From: JBFMGD01 sp040751775
GTDB taxonomy: Bacteria > Bacillota > Dethiobacteria > DTU022
Length of the DNA stretch: 27,246 nucleotides
Direction: 5' to 3'
Assembly: GCA_040751775.1 (NCBI GenBank)
Contig: JBFMGD010000040.1
Span: 1 to 27,246 of the forward strand
Shown: one piece after another, positions 7,684 to 14,703 of the stretch
How the letters are laid out: every line of letters starts with the position of its first letter
Position numbering within the stretch: position 1 is the first letter of the stretch
Program-made: the position numbers and the translations under genes
The notes under the pieces: generated by a model
What the model was told of the DNA's origin: nothing
Database searches by the model: none
The model's input: the letters and a program-made list of their open reading frames with translations, nothing else

Positions 7684-9450
7684 TTAATTGTTTCTCAGGC
7701 GCCTGTACAGAGTGGACAGGCTTATTCCCAGATGTTGAGCCGCCTGTTCTTTTCCCTGTGTCGTCCACCCAAACCTGTTTACAGCTTCCAGCACCGCATT
7801 TTTCTCAGTAGACTTGGAGAGGATTTTTAAATTTATATCATGATGTTCCTTCTGTACGTCTTTATTTTCAATCAGCCGTTTAGGAAGATCTTCTAAAATA
7901 ATGTTGCTGGCAACCGCCATGTTAATAGCACATTCTATAACATTTTCCAGCTCCCGCACATTCCCCGGCCAGTTGTAATTATACAGCACCTGCTTTGCTT
8001 CCCTGGTAATACCGGTTACGTTTTTACCCATTTTGGAATTATATTTTTCCAGGAAGTACCTCATTAGTATCTCAATATCGTTTTTACGCTGCCTTAAAGA
8101 AGGTATACTTATGGATATTACGTTAAGCCGGTAGTACAGGTCGCTGCGAAATTCCCCTTTTGAAACCATATCCTCCAGATCCTTGTTTGTGGCAGCCACA
8201 ATGCGAACATCAACCGGAATGGAGTCTATCCCGCCTACCCTTTCTATCCGTTTTTCCTGTAAAACCCGCAACAGTTTTGCCTGCAGGTAGAGCGACATAT
8301 CCCCGATTTCATCAAGGAACATGGTCCCTCCCGTTGCCAGTTCAAACTTACCCGGTTTTCCGCCCTGCCTGGCTCCTGTAAACGCTCCTTCTTCATACCC
8401 AAACAGTTCACTTTCCAGCAGGGGTTCCGGGATGGCTGCGCAGTTCAAAGTAATAATGGGGCCGTTTCTGCGCATGCTTTCCGCGTGGATAGCTTGGGCG
8501 AATATTTCCTTCCCGGTGCCGCTTTCGCCCCTGATTAGAACCGTGGAACTGCTTAAGGAGACTTTCTTAGCCTCAGCCACAACCCTGCAAAATTGCTCGT
8601 CTTCTCCCTGGATATCCTCAAAGCTAAAATTGGACTTGTGCCCAAGCATTTTGTACACAAAGCTTCTTATTTCCGAAATATCCCGGAATGTGGCCACAAC
8701 CCCTTCCACCTTATTATTATTCCATAAAGGTTTGGCCGTAACAACATAATGCAGGGCGCCCCCGTTTAAGTTCTGCCGTATCTCCTGGTCGGTAAAGCCT
8801 GTGCCCGTTTCCAGCACCTCAAGCAAGGGCATACTGGGGAAAAGTTCATTGATATGGCGGAGCAAAGCATCCTGCGCTTTTGTCTTGGTAATTTTCTCAG
8901 CCGACGGATTGAAGTGGGTGATAACACCCCTTTCATTTATCACCATTATGGCTTCATTAACCGAATTCATGATGGCCTGCAACTGGTTGAGGACCAGGCC
9001 CACCTGGTCGCTTTTTTGTTTTTCCGCCACTTTCCCGGCTATTAATTCACTCATTCTTTCCAGGTATTCAAGGTAAACCTCTTGCATATTTAAAAAGTTG
9101 CTTCTTTGTTCCTTGGTATAACCCTCCGCCGTTATAACCCCGATTACACTTCCGTTAAAGATAATGGGGCAATCAATCTCAACTGTTTCCGGGCAGTTGC
9201 GGTACTTGGGACAGGGCCTGCACAGCGTGTGTTCGCCCGGATTTGGTATAACCAAAGGTTTCTGGGTTCTGAAAATTTCCGGTAAAATAAAACTGGGTTC
9301 CATCCGCAAACCGACACGACTGCCGTAAAATCGGGTGCCGCCGATAATTTTGAAGTATTCATCGGTAATGACCACTTCAATTTGCAACACTTTTCCAATG
9401 GCTTCCGCAACTCTTTGTATTGTATCCCGGATTTCATACAGTAATGTCAG
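7684..9450 (-). CDS. Sigma-54-dependent activator with PAS domain (PrdR/RocR-like)
   Basis: A transcriptional activator for sigma-54 RNA polymerase. Order (counted from the start proposed here): a sensory N-terminal domain (~1-130) with a CRPCPKYRNC cysteine cluster and a further cysteine, a PAS domain (~145-250), an AAA+ domain with Walker A GESGTGKE (~308), the sigma-54 contact loop GAFTGA (~355) and Walker B MFLDEIGD (~376), and a Fis-type HTH at the C-terminus (AAQHLGISLSTLYRRL). The first in-frame GTG is at 9390, but coding-like sequence (YEIRDTIQRVAEAIGKV), typical of the N-terminus of this family, continues upstream to a stop. The only start there with an RBS (AAAGAGGTGA, 6-base spacing) is a CTG at 9450. 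Its target is probably one or both flanking catabolic operons; no -24/-12 promoter was found inside the window. Confidence 0.88.
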   Translation of the reverse strand: MTLLYEIRDTIQRVAEAIGKVLQIEVVITDEYFKIIGGTRFYGSRVGLRMEPSFILPEIFRTQKPLVIPNPGEHTLCRPCPKYRNCPETVEIDCPIIFNGSVIGVITAEGYTKEQRSNFLNMQEVYLEYLERMSELIAGKVAEKQKSDQVGLVLNQLQAIMNSVNEAIMVINERGVITHFNPSAEKITKTKAQDALLRHINELFPSMPLLEVLETGTGFTDQEIRQNLNGGALHYVVTAKPLWNNNKVEGVVATFRDISEIRSFVYKMLGHKSNFSFEDIQGEDEQFCRVVAEAKKVSLSSSTVLIRGESGTGKEIFAQAIHAESMRRNGPIITLNCAAIPEPLLESELFGYEEGAFTGARQGGKPGKFELATGGTMFLDEIGDMSLYLQAKLLRVLQEKRIERVGGIDSIPVDVRIVAATNKDLEDMVSKGEFRSDLYYRLNVISISIPSLRQRKNDIEILMRYFLEKYNSKMGKNVTGITREAKQVLYNYNWPGNVRELENVIECAINMAVASNIILEDLPKRLIENKDVQKEHHDINLKILSKSTEKNAVLEAVNRFGWTTQGKEQAAQHLGISLSTLYRRLRNN

Positions 9451-9578
9451 ATAGGATCACCTCTTTCAGTTCTTCGGCTATGTCTTGTGGAACAGTGCCA
9501 TCCTGAATATACCCCCCGTAGTTACACCTTCATGTAAATAATAATTTAAGCACCTGCGTGGCAGCGTTAAATTCAGGG

Positions 9579-10814
9579 TTACACCCAACCCCGTGCTTTT
9601 ATGGCTTTGCTGAGCTTGAGTAAAGCGTTGATCCATGCGGCATTGCGTAAGGTGGTATTTTTATCCCGCGAGGTATTCACGGTTTCTTTATAGGCCTTGA
9701 CAATTCTTTGTTTAAGCCTGCCCATAACCATTTCCAAATCCCAGTAATCGTCGGTCAGACCCTGTATTCTTTCGAATGAGCAGACTATGGCTCCCCCGCA
9801 GTTTGCCAGAACGTCGGGCACAACCTGGATACCCCTTTTCCCCAGGATCTTTTCCGCTTCCGGAGTAACCGGGCCATTTGCCGCCTCAACGATCAGGCCG
9901 GCCTTTATATTTTCCGCATTTTGGGATGTGATTACGCTTTGTACCGCCGCCGGAATCAAAATATCACATGGCAGCTCCAGTAAATCTTTATTCGATATGG
10001 GCTCGCTCCCTGGAAACCCGCCAACAAAACCGGTTTGCTCAACGTGTTCCTTTAACCGCTCAATATCTATGCCTTCACTGTTATAGATACCGCCCTTAAT
10101 ATCACTTACCGCCACAATTTTAAAACCTTCCCTGTAAAGGTGGAACGCGGCAACACTGCCCACATTGCCGAAACCATGTAGGGCTACGGTGGCATCCTTT
10201 TTAATACCCAAATCTCGTACTATCTCCATTATAACATAGAACACCCCGGTGCCCGTGGCCTCGGCGCTTCCCACGGTGCCGCCAACCTCGGCAGGTTTAT
10301 CGTTTATGGCCGCGGGGCTGTGAAAACCCATGATCTCTTCATATTCGTCCAGCATCCAGGCCTGGGTCTTGGCCGATGTGCCGATATCCGCGCCGGGCAC
10401 ATCCACCCAGGCTCCCTTCAGGGGCAATCTACGGATATAGGCCCGGGTGAGCCTCTCCAGTTCATTTTCAGTCAGCTTGGAAGGATCAACTTTTATGCCT
10501 CCCTTGCCTCCTCCGGCCGGGATCCCCCCCACGGCGTGCTTTATTGTCATCCAGAAACCGAGGGCTTTTACCGTATCCAGGTCCAGGTCAGGCACATACC
10601 GGGTACCGTTTTTAACCTGGCCAAGGGCATCGTTGTAATGCACTCTATACGCCGTAAATATCTCCAGCCGGCCGTCATCCATCTTAAAAGGAATGGTAAA
10701 CTGAAATATCCCTTTGGGTTCACTGAGAATCCGCACCACATCATGATCTATTCCCATGATTGCGCATGCTTCCCGTAATGTGGTCAGCGCGGTTTCAAAT
10801 GGATTATCGTTCAT
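9579..10814 (-). CDS. Glu/Leu/Phe/Val family amino acid dehydrogenase (glutamate dehydrogenase-like)
   Basis: A 411-residue NAD(P)-dependent oxidative deaminase, probably converting glutamate to 2-oxoglutarate and ammonium. The substrate-binding segment GGIPAGGGKGGIKVDP (~95-110) carries the conserved lysines. DVPGADIGTSAKTQAWMLDEY (~139) replaces the usual DIPAPDVNT-type block, and the Rossmann fold begins at VALHGFGNVGSVAAFHLY (~215). VPDVLANCGGAIVCSFE (~335) is typical of the family. The PGAD variant next to the catalytic aspartate is unusual, so another amino acid substrate is possible. The RBS CAGGAGGG precedes the ATG. It is third in the minus-strand run behind the PanB and U32-like genes. 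Confidence 0.88.
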   Translation of the reverse strand: MNDNPFETALTTLREACAIMGIDHDVVRILSEPKGIFQFTIPFKMDDGRLEIFTAYRVHYNDALGQVKNGTRYVPDLDLDTVKALGFWMTIKHAVGGIPAGGGKGGIKVDPSKLTENELERLTRAYIRRLPLKGAWVDVPGADIGTSAKTQAWMLDEYEEIMGFHSPAAINDKPAEVGGTVGSAEATGTGVFYVIMEIVRDLGIKKDATVALHGFGNVGSVAAFHLYREGFKIVAVSDIKGGIYNSEGIDIERLKEHVEQTGFVGGFPGSEPISNKDLLELPCDILIPAAVQSVITSQNAENIKAGLIVEAANGPVTPEAEKILGKRGIQVVPDVLANCGGAIVCSFERIQGLTDDYWDLEMVMGRLKQRIVKAYKETVNTSRDKNTTLRNAAWINALLKLSKAIKARGWV

Positions 10815-10869
10815 TAATCAGCCCTCCTGTCTAGCTATTCATTTTTTTAAGGATAGTCAGCCGCATTTT

Positions 10870-11808
10870 TTAGGGTTCCGGGATCGATAAATCCTCCCTG
10901 TAATCGTTAAAAACCAGGCCGTGGCCGCTTTTTTCACACCATTCTTTGCAGATTTGCGCGTATTTAACTTTCACCTTTAACAGGTAATCCTGGTAATCCG
11001 GTTCCTTCCAGGGATTGTACAGGTCACACTCGTTTTTCCCCGGCTCGAATTTGAAATACACAGGCGCGCATATCCTGGCAATATCTCCCGCCTCCACATG
11101 GCGCTGATGCCCGCCCATGGATTCAACAATACTGATATACACATCGAGAGGTATGTTTACGACGCTCCTGATCGATGCCAGCATGGAAAGAGAGAGGTCC
11201 GCCAGGGGATTAAAACTGTCTGCGCCCAATTCGGAAAGGAGCTTCCCGCCGGTGGCGTTGCCATGCCCGGCAAAAACAGAAACTTTAAACTTAACATTTT
11301 TGGGTATGGCGCCTTCCTGGCGCATCCTGGCAACCAGGGACAGCAAGCCCTCGTCGGTAATCAAGAACCCCCTGATCCCCGCCTCCAGGCAGCGATCGAA
11401 TTCCTTCAACCAGTAGTAAAGGTTGTCATGGCCCCTGATACGCATCCCGGAAACATACCCTTCGGGGGTTACAAACTGCCGGCCATTATCCCAACCCCTG
11501 CTGGGAACCGGATTTAACAGCACTTCAATTTTACTTTCAGCGCCGATGCGGGCATAGTGCTTCAGTTCGCTGGTGTCGAGCAAGGCAGAGCCGCCGACAG
11601 TCCCTATAACCCGGTGTATGGGCATATTGCGTTTTTCCGATTCGGCAAGCATTGATTCAAAGTTGGAAGCACACTCCACGCCGGCTATCTCCATACGGTA
11701 ATGGGCGCCGCCGGGGAAGGTTAGCTTTGATTGTGGCAGGTCATGCCTGTCCCTTAAGGGAAAATCGGTCTTTTCGGTTATGAATTGTTCAATTTTGCTG
11801 AAAGGCAT
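10870..11808 (-). CDS. U32-peptidase-like TIM-barrel protein, function unknown
   Basis: A 312-residue protein that I do not recognise as a characterised enzyme. The succession of strand-like segments (FPGGAHYRMEIAGVE near 30, IHRVIGTVGGSALLDT near 65, GIRGFLITDEGLLSLVARM near 145, FKVSVFAGHGNATGGKLLSELGAD near 172, PLDVYISIVESMGG near 215) looks like a TIM barrel of the kind annotated as U32 peptidase. A conserved-looking YFKFEPGKNECDLYNPW block follows near 250. It has no signal peptide or membrane segment, so it is cytoplasmic. The gene lies 17 bases downstream of the PanB homologue with a clear RBS (CAGGAGG), so the two are certainly co-expressed and perhaps act on the same small molecule. 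True protease activity is doubtful. Confidence 0.55.
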   Translation of the reverse strand: MPFSKIEQFITEKTDFPLRDRHDLPQSKLTFPGGAHYRMEIAGVECASNFESMLAESEKRNMPIHRVIGTVGGSALLDTSELKHYARIGAESKIEVLLNPVPSRGWDNGRQFVTPEGYVSGMRIRGHDNLYYWLKEFDRCLEAGIRGFLITDEGLLSLVARMRQEGAIPKNVKFKVSVFAGHGNATGGKLLSELGADSFNPLADLSLSMLASIRSVVNIPLDVYISIVESMGGHQRHVEAGDIARICAPVYFKFEPGKNECDLYNPWKEPDYQDYLLKVKVKYAQICKEWCEKSGHGLVFNDYREDLSIPEP

Positions 11809-11825
11809 TCCACAAACCTCCTGGT

Positions 11826-12674
11826 TCAGTTAAATTCTCCGAATAATTTCTGAAACTCCTCATCGCTGTCCAGGGCGTGATACACATGCTCATCCTGCGG
11901 GAAAACGCCTTCTTTCACCTCTTTGACATATTGCGCGAACGCATTGGTTTCCACTTCAGCCACATTTGCATATTTCTTAACAAATTTAGGTGTGAAGGCC
12001 TGAAACTTGCCCAGCATATCGCCGCTGATGATCAGCTGGCCGTCCGCGGGCCCGGCGCCGATGGAATACACAGGTATACGCAGGTGCCGCACCAGAAACC
12101 CGGTTAAGACAGGGGGAACCGCTTCCACCAGGATGGAAAACGCGCCCGCTTCCTGAACTGCCAGGGCGTCTTTAATAACCTCGCGGGCGCTGCTGATATC
12201 CCTGCCCTGTGCTTTAAAGCCCCCCAATACTCCCGAACTCTGCGGCGTCAGGCCGATATGCCCCATGACCAGGATTCCCGCGTCATTGATCGCTTTTATC
12301 CTACTGTGTACCCTGACGCCTCCCTCCAGTTTTATACAATCCACCGCCGCTTCCTTCAGAAAACGAACCGCATTATCTACCGCCTGTGTATCCGATGCCT
12401 GGTAAGATCCAAAGGGCATATCACCGACCACCCAGGTGTTCGGGGCGCCCCTCCGTACCGCCCGGCAATGGGCCAGGCAATCTTCCATGGTAACGGGGAT
12501 AGTTGAATCGTAGCCCAGGAGAACCATCCCCAGCGAATCGCCAACCAGAACCATATCCATGCCCGCTTTTTCAGCAAATAAAGCGGTTGGATAATCATAG
12601 GCGGTTACCCAGGCAATCTGCTTCCCTTCTTTCTTCATGTTGTAAAAATCGATAACACTTTTTTTCTTGACCAT
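11826..12674 (-). CDS. panB: PanB homologue (3-methyl-2-oxobutanoate hydroxymethyltransferase)
   Basis: A 282-residue (beta/alpha)8 enzyme that in pantothenate synthesis moves a one-carbon unit from 5,10-methylene-THF to 2-oxoisovalerate to give ketopantoate. All main motifs are present: VTAYDYPTALFAEKAG (~23), VLVGDSLGMVLLGYDSTIPV with the Mg-binding aspartate (~42), GDMPFGSY (~84), DCIKLEGG with the catalytic lysine (~112), GHIGLTPQS (~138) and the glutamate of LVEAVP (~182). RBS AAAGGAGA precedes the ATG. Unusually, no panC or panD is adjacent. Instead it is followed by a U32-like protein and a glutamate dehydrogenase-like gene and is divergent from an IclR regulator, so a catabolic or reverse (retro-aldol) role is possible. 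Confidence 0.88.
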   Translation of the reverse strand: MVKKKSVIDFYNMKKEGKQIAWVTAYDYPTALFAEKAGMDMVLVGDSLGMVLLGYDSTIPVTMEDCLAHCRAVRRGAPNTWVVGDMPFGSYQASDTQAVDNAVRFLKEAAVDCIKLEGGVRVHSRIKAINDAGILVMGHIGLTPQSSGVLGGFKAQGRDISSAREVIKDALAVQEAGAFSILVEAVPPVLTGFLVRHLRIPVYSIGAGPADGQLIISGDMLGKFQAFTPKFVKKYANVAEVETNAFAQYVKEVKEGVFPQDEHVYHALDSDEEFQKLFGEFN

Positions 12675-12783
12675 AGCGTTCTCCTTTCTTTTCCTGGCAG
12701 CCGGGCAGTTTCTTACCGGCTAGATTATTCACCATCACTGCCTGGTTTTCCTGCTGGATGATCATTTTTTTCTATTTTCCTAA

Positions 12784-12813
12784 ATGCTATTCTGTATATC
12801 AGAACATATTCAA
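12784..12813 (-). promoter_or_regulatory. Putative panB-operon promoter with embedded palindromic operator
   Basis: On the minus strand TTGAAT (12808-12813) and TAGCAT (12784-12789) are separated by 18 bases, a passable sigma-A promoter. The spacer contains the perfect inverted repeat TTCTG-N5-CAGAA (12790-12804), ideally placed for repression. A related repeat lies in the divergent IclR promoter. Confidence 0.5.
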
Positions 12814-12910
12814 CACATAAATATATTTATCTCTAATGATGTTCAGTAAGAATTTTATAGCCATTTTGCATCATGTTGGGAATTTTTCGCTTCAAGTATG
12901 CGCAAATAAT

Positions 12911-12939
12911 TTGTTTCTGTATTTAGAATATGATATTAT
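12911..12939 (+). promoter_or_regulatory. Putative iclR-type gene promoter with embedded operator
   Basis: TTGTTT (12911-12916), a 17-base spacer and TATTAT (12934-12939) form a good sigma-A promoter just ahead of the IclR gene. The spacer holds TTCT-N6-AGAA (12915-12928), nearly the same sequence as the operator in the divergent panB promoter (TTCTGTAT-T-AGAA in both), consistent with autorepression. Confidence 0.55.
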
Positions 12940-12949
12940 TTAATAGAAA

Positions 12950-13828
12950 TTGCTTAAAGGTAGGTGCAAACAGGTAGAAACCACTCATAAAGCAAAGTAT
13001 CCCGTGCTAACCCTGGAAAAAGCGTTGGAAATAATCGAGCAACTGAAAAACTGCAACAGTGACGGCCTGGGAATCAGCTTTCTGAGTGATACGCTGGGCC
13101 TGGGAAAGAGTACTGTGCATCGCATTCTCGATACGTTAATGACTTATGATTTTGTAGAAAAGTGCCCGAACAGCAGCAAGTACCGCCTGACCTGGAAACT
13201 GTTTGAAATCGGCAGCACCATTCCCAGGCAGCGCAATCTGGATTACTTCGATACGAAGATACTGCACGAGCTTTGCGGCAAATATAAGGAAACCGTTAAT
13301 TTAGCCATCAGGGTACGCAATAAAGCGGTAATAATATCGAAAGTGGACCCCCAGGATGTGCCCGTTAAAGTAAACTTGGGCGTGGGGGAACATGATCCAC
13401 TGCATGCAACAGCACTGGGCAAAGTTTTAATATCCGAACTGGACAGCGACGAACTCCTGGCCATTTTCGGTGGAGAGCAGTTGGAACAATATACCGGCAA
13501 CACAATTACTTCCCTGAATGAACTGGCCTCTCACCTGGCCAAGGTCAGGGAAGCGGGGTATGCATTTGATCTGGAGGAATATAGCCCCGGTTTAACCTGT
13601 CTTGCCGTTCCGATACGCAATTATACCAACCAGGTTATTGCCGCCATCAGTATCAGCGGCCCGTCATTCCGCCTGCAGCACAATAAAATAATGAGCATCA
13701 TCGAAGACCTCAAGTCAACCTGCCGGGAATACTCCAATTACCTTGGAGCTTCCCGGGCAACCCAGGCGGACAGCTCTTCCCGCCCTGCAGTCGATGCGCC
13801 ATTCGATACGGCAAAGCAGGATAAATAA
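12950..13828 (+). CDS. IclR family transcriptional regulator
   Basis: A repressor/activator of ~290 residues with an N-terminal winged HTH (LTLEKALEIIEQL near 21, LGLGKSTVHRILDTLMTYDFVEK near 50) and a C-terminal effector-binding domain (LAIRVRNKAVIISKVDP, HATALGKVLIS near 150, YSPGLTCLAVPIRN near 210, IAAISISGPSFRL near 228). IclR proteins usually sense small organic acids or pathway intermediates and control neighbouring catabolic genes. The start is uncertain. The first in-frame codon is TTG at 12950, without an RBS and only a few bases from the predicted transcription start. A good SD (AAAGGTAGGTG, 12956-12966) has no ATG/GTG/TTG in frame behind it at normal spacing. The last ~35 residues are low-complexity and extend beyond the usual domain. 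Confidence 0.9.
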   Translation: MLKGRCKQVETTHKAKYPVLTLEKALEIIEQLKNCNSDGLGISFLSDTLGLGKSTVHRILDTLMTYDFVEKCPNSSKYRLTWKLFEIGSTIPRQRNLDYFDTKILHELCGKYKETVNLAIRVRNKAVIISKVDPQDVPVKVNLGVGEHDPLHATALGKVLISELDSDELLAIFGGEQLEQYTGNTITSLNELASHLAKVREAGYAFDLEEYSPGLTCLAVPIRNYTNQVIAAISISGPSFRLQHNKIMSIIEDLKSTCREYSNYLGASRATQADSSSRPAVDAPFDTAKQDK

Positions 13829-13850
13829 AAAGCCCGGCGCCTGCCGGGCT
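13822..13850 (-). terminator. Terminator for minus-strand transcription (symporter remnant)
   Basis: AGCCCGGC (13831-13838) and GCCGGGCT (13843-13850) form an 8-bp stem with a 4-base loop. On the minus strand it is followed by TTTTTATTTA, a proper U-tract, so it ends the former symporter gene. For the converging IclR gene it lacks a T-run. Confidence 0.75.
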
Positions 13851-13886
13851 GTGCAAGTTAAGCGTGTTAACTATCATTTCATTTAA

Positions 13887-14108
13887 TTAAGCTGCTTGCG
13901 TCTTCTCCACTGGTTTGGTAAACAGGGAAACGACCACGTAGAAAACCAGGGAAACCAGCCCGCCGACTATGATCACCGGCACGCTGCCATAGACAAGCAC
14001 CTTGGTAACACCCAGCAAACCGGCCACTGAACCGGCCAGGATACTGGCGACAGCCCCGGCAGCGGTGCCCCGCTTCCAAAATATATATCCAAATTCAGTG
14101 CTTGCTAC
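13887..14108 (-). pseudogene. C-terminal remnant of a sodium:solute symporter
   Basis: The minus-strand frame ending at the TAA 13887-13889 reads FGYIFWKRGTAAGAVAS, then ILAGSVAGLLGVTKVLVYGS and a last hydrophobic helix with tail KPVEKTQAA. This is the typical end of an SSS-family transporter (FWKRgTxAGA motif followed by the final membrane helices). The frame runs back only to a TAG at 14127-14129, and no start codon or RBS is present. About 400 upstream residues are missing; homology seems to stop near 14085-14108. The annotated span is therefore a truncated relic that keeps its own terminator. Which substrate the original carried (pantothenate, proline or other) cannot be told. Confidence 0.75.
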
Positions 14109-14109
14109 A

Positions 14110-14455
14110 ATTACAACACTACAACACTAGACACATGTCTTGTGTTGAAATACGGTTACGGTTGATTTCAGATATATCAGCCGAAAAAGAGAGCAGGAGG
14201 TCATTGTTCCTGCCCGCGTTGCTTTTGGGTTTTGTTACGAGCGTCCATTTCTTTTCCCGTGTGGTAAAATCCACGCTGGTGAAGTTCTGTATCTAAGATG
14301 TAGTCCTCATTTTGGTATGCTTCCCGTACCATTGCATAGACCTGTCATGCGTTTTTGACTTCATGATCATCCTGCATTCAACACCCGAAAATTTTCCGTA
14401 TCGCCTAATTATGCAGAGAGCTAACAAATCAGAAAAATAATGTAACTGCTCGTAT
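14110..14455. other. Gene-poor stretch with one unrecognised short frame
   Basis: No recognisable protein lies between the symporter remnant and the hairpin-rich block. The only coding-like item is a minus-strand frame ending at TGA 14201-14203 that reads VREAYQNEDYILDTELHQRG and then FYHTGKEMDARNKTQKQRGQEQ, opening at ATG 14330-14332. The same frame continues upstream across an in-frame TGA (14345-14347) to another ATG at 14375-14377 (MQDDHEVKNA). Neither start has an RBS. It could be the tail of a decayed mobile-element gene or a small unknown protein; I do not recognise the family. Confidence 0.3.
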
Positions 14456-14632
14456 GCCTAGTCAAGGCTGGAACGTTCAGCGGGGGAATAGACCCGCCGG
14501 GGCAAGAGTCAGAACCCCGTAACTTGGGCAGCAGGGCGGCGGGAAACCAATGTTCTGGTGTCTGCCGACAAAAGCCCAGGCGCTCAGCACAGGAAGCGGT
14601 GCGCAGGGTGGCGACAGCCATAGCCCAGGGCA
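14456..14632 (+). ncRNA. Candidate structured RNA of unknown class
   Basis: This GC-rich block stands out from AT-rich flanks and folds into consecutive hairpins: GCGGG/CCCGC (14480-14497), CGGGG/CCCCG (14498-14519), and CTTGGGC/GCCCAGG (14523-14580). The last encloses GGCGG/CTGCC and ACCA/TGGT with loop ATGTTC and asymmetric internal loops. Then come CGCT/AGCG (14581-14598) and TGGC-GACA-GCCA (14609-14620) inside GGG/CCC. Overlapping frames show no protein family. The architecture (a short stem, then stem-loops with large internal loops) resembles transposon-associated RNAs such as IS110 bridge RNAs or IscB/HEARO omega RNAs, but no transposase or IscB gene is adjacent. It lacks group II intron, RNase P, SRP, tmRNA and T-box signatures. 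Strand is uncertain. Confidence 0.4.
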
Positions 14633-14703
14633 AAACCACAGTTCTTGACCTGGATGTTATAAGGCACTTTATTTATATTTAATTTAGTGGGTTTTTTGTC
14701 ACA

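Noticed and set aside
9481..9578. Sigma-54 (-24/-12) promoter upstream of the activator gene
   Set aside because: A TGGCAC is present on the minus strand, but the bases at the -12 position read CA, not GC, so the element is incomplete.
14581..14632. SRP RNA or T-box resemblance (AGGAAGCGG, AGGGTGGCGAC)
   Set aside because: The SRP core (GGUCCGGAAGGAAGCAGC-like) and the T-box AGGGUGGNACCGCG are not actually matched.
14421..14639. 72-codon minus-strand frame across the GC-rich block
   Set aside because: The peptide has no recognisable domain, its composition reflects the GC-rich hairpins, and strong base pairing on the nucleic-acid level explains the sequence better than coding.
14440..14650. 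Group II intron fragment
   Set aside because: No GUGCG-type 5' end, no domain V hairpin and no reverse transcriptase sequence nearby.
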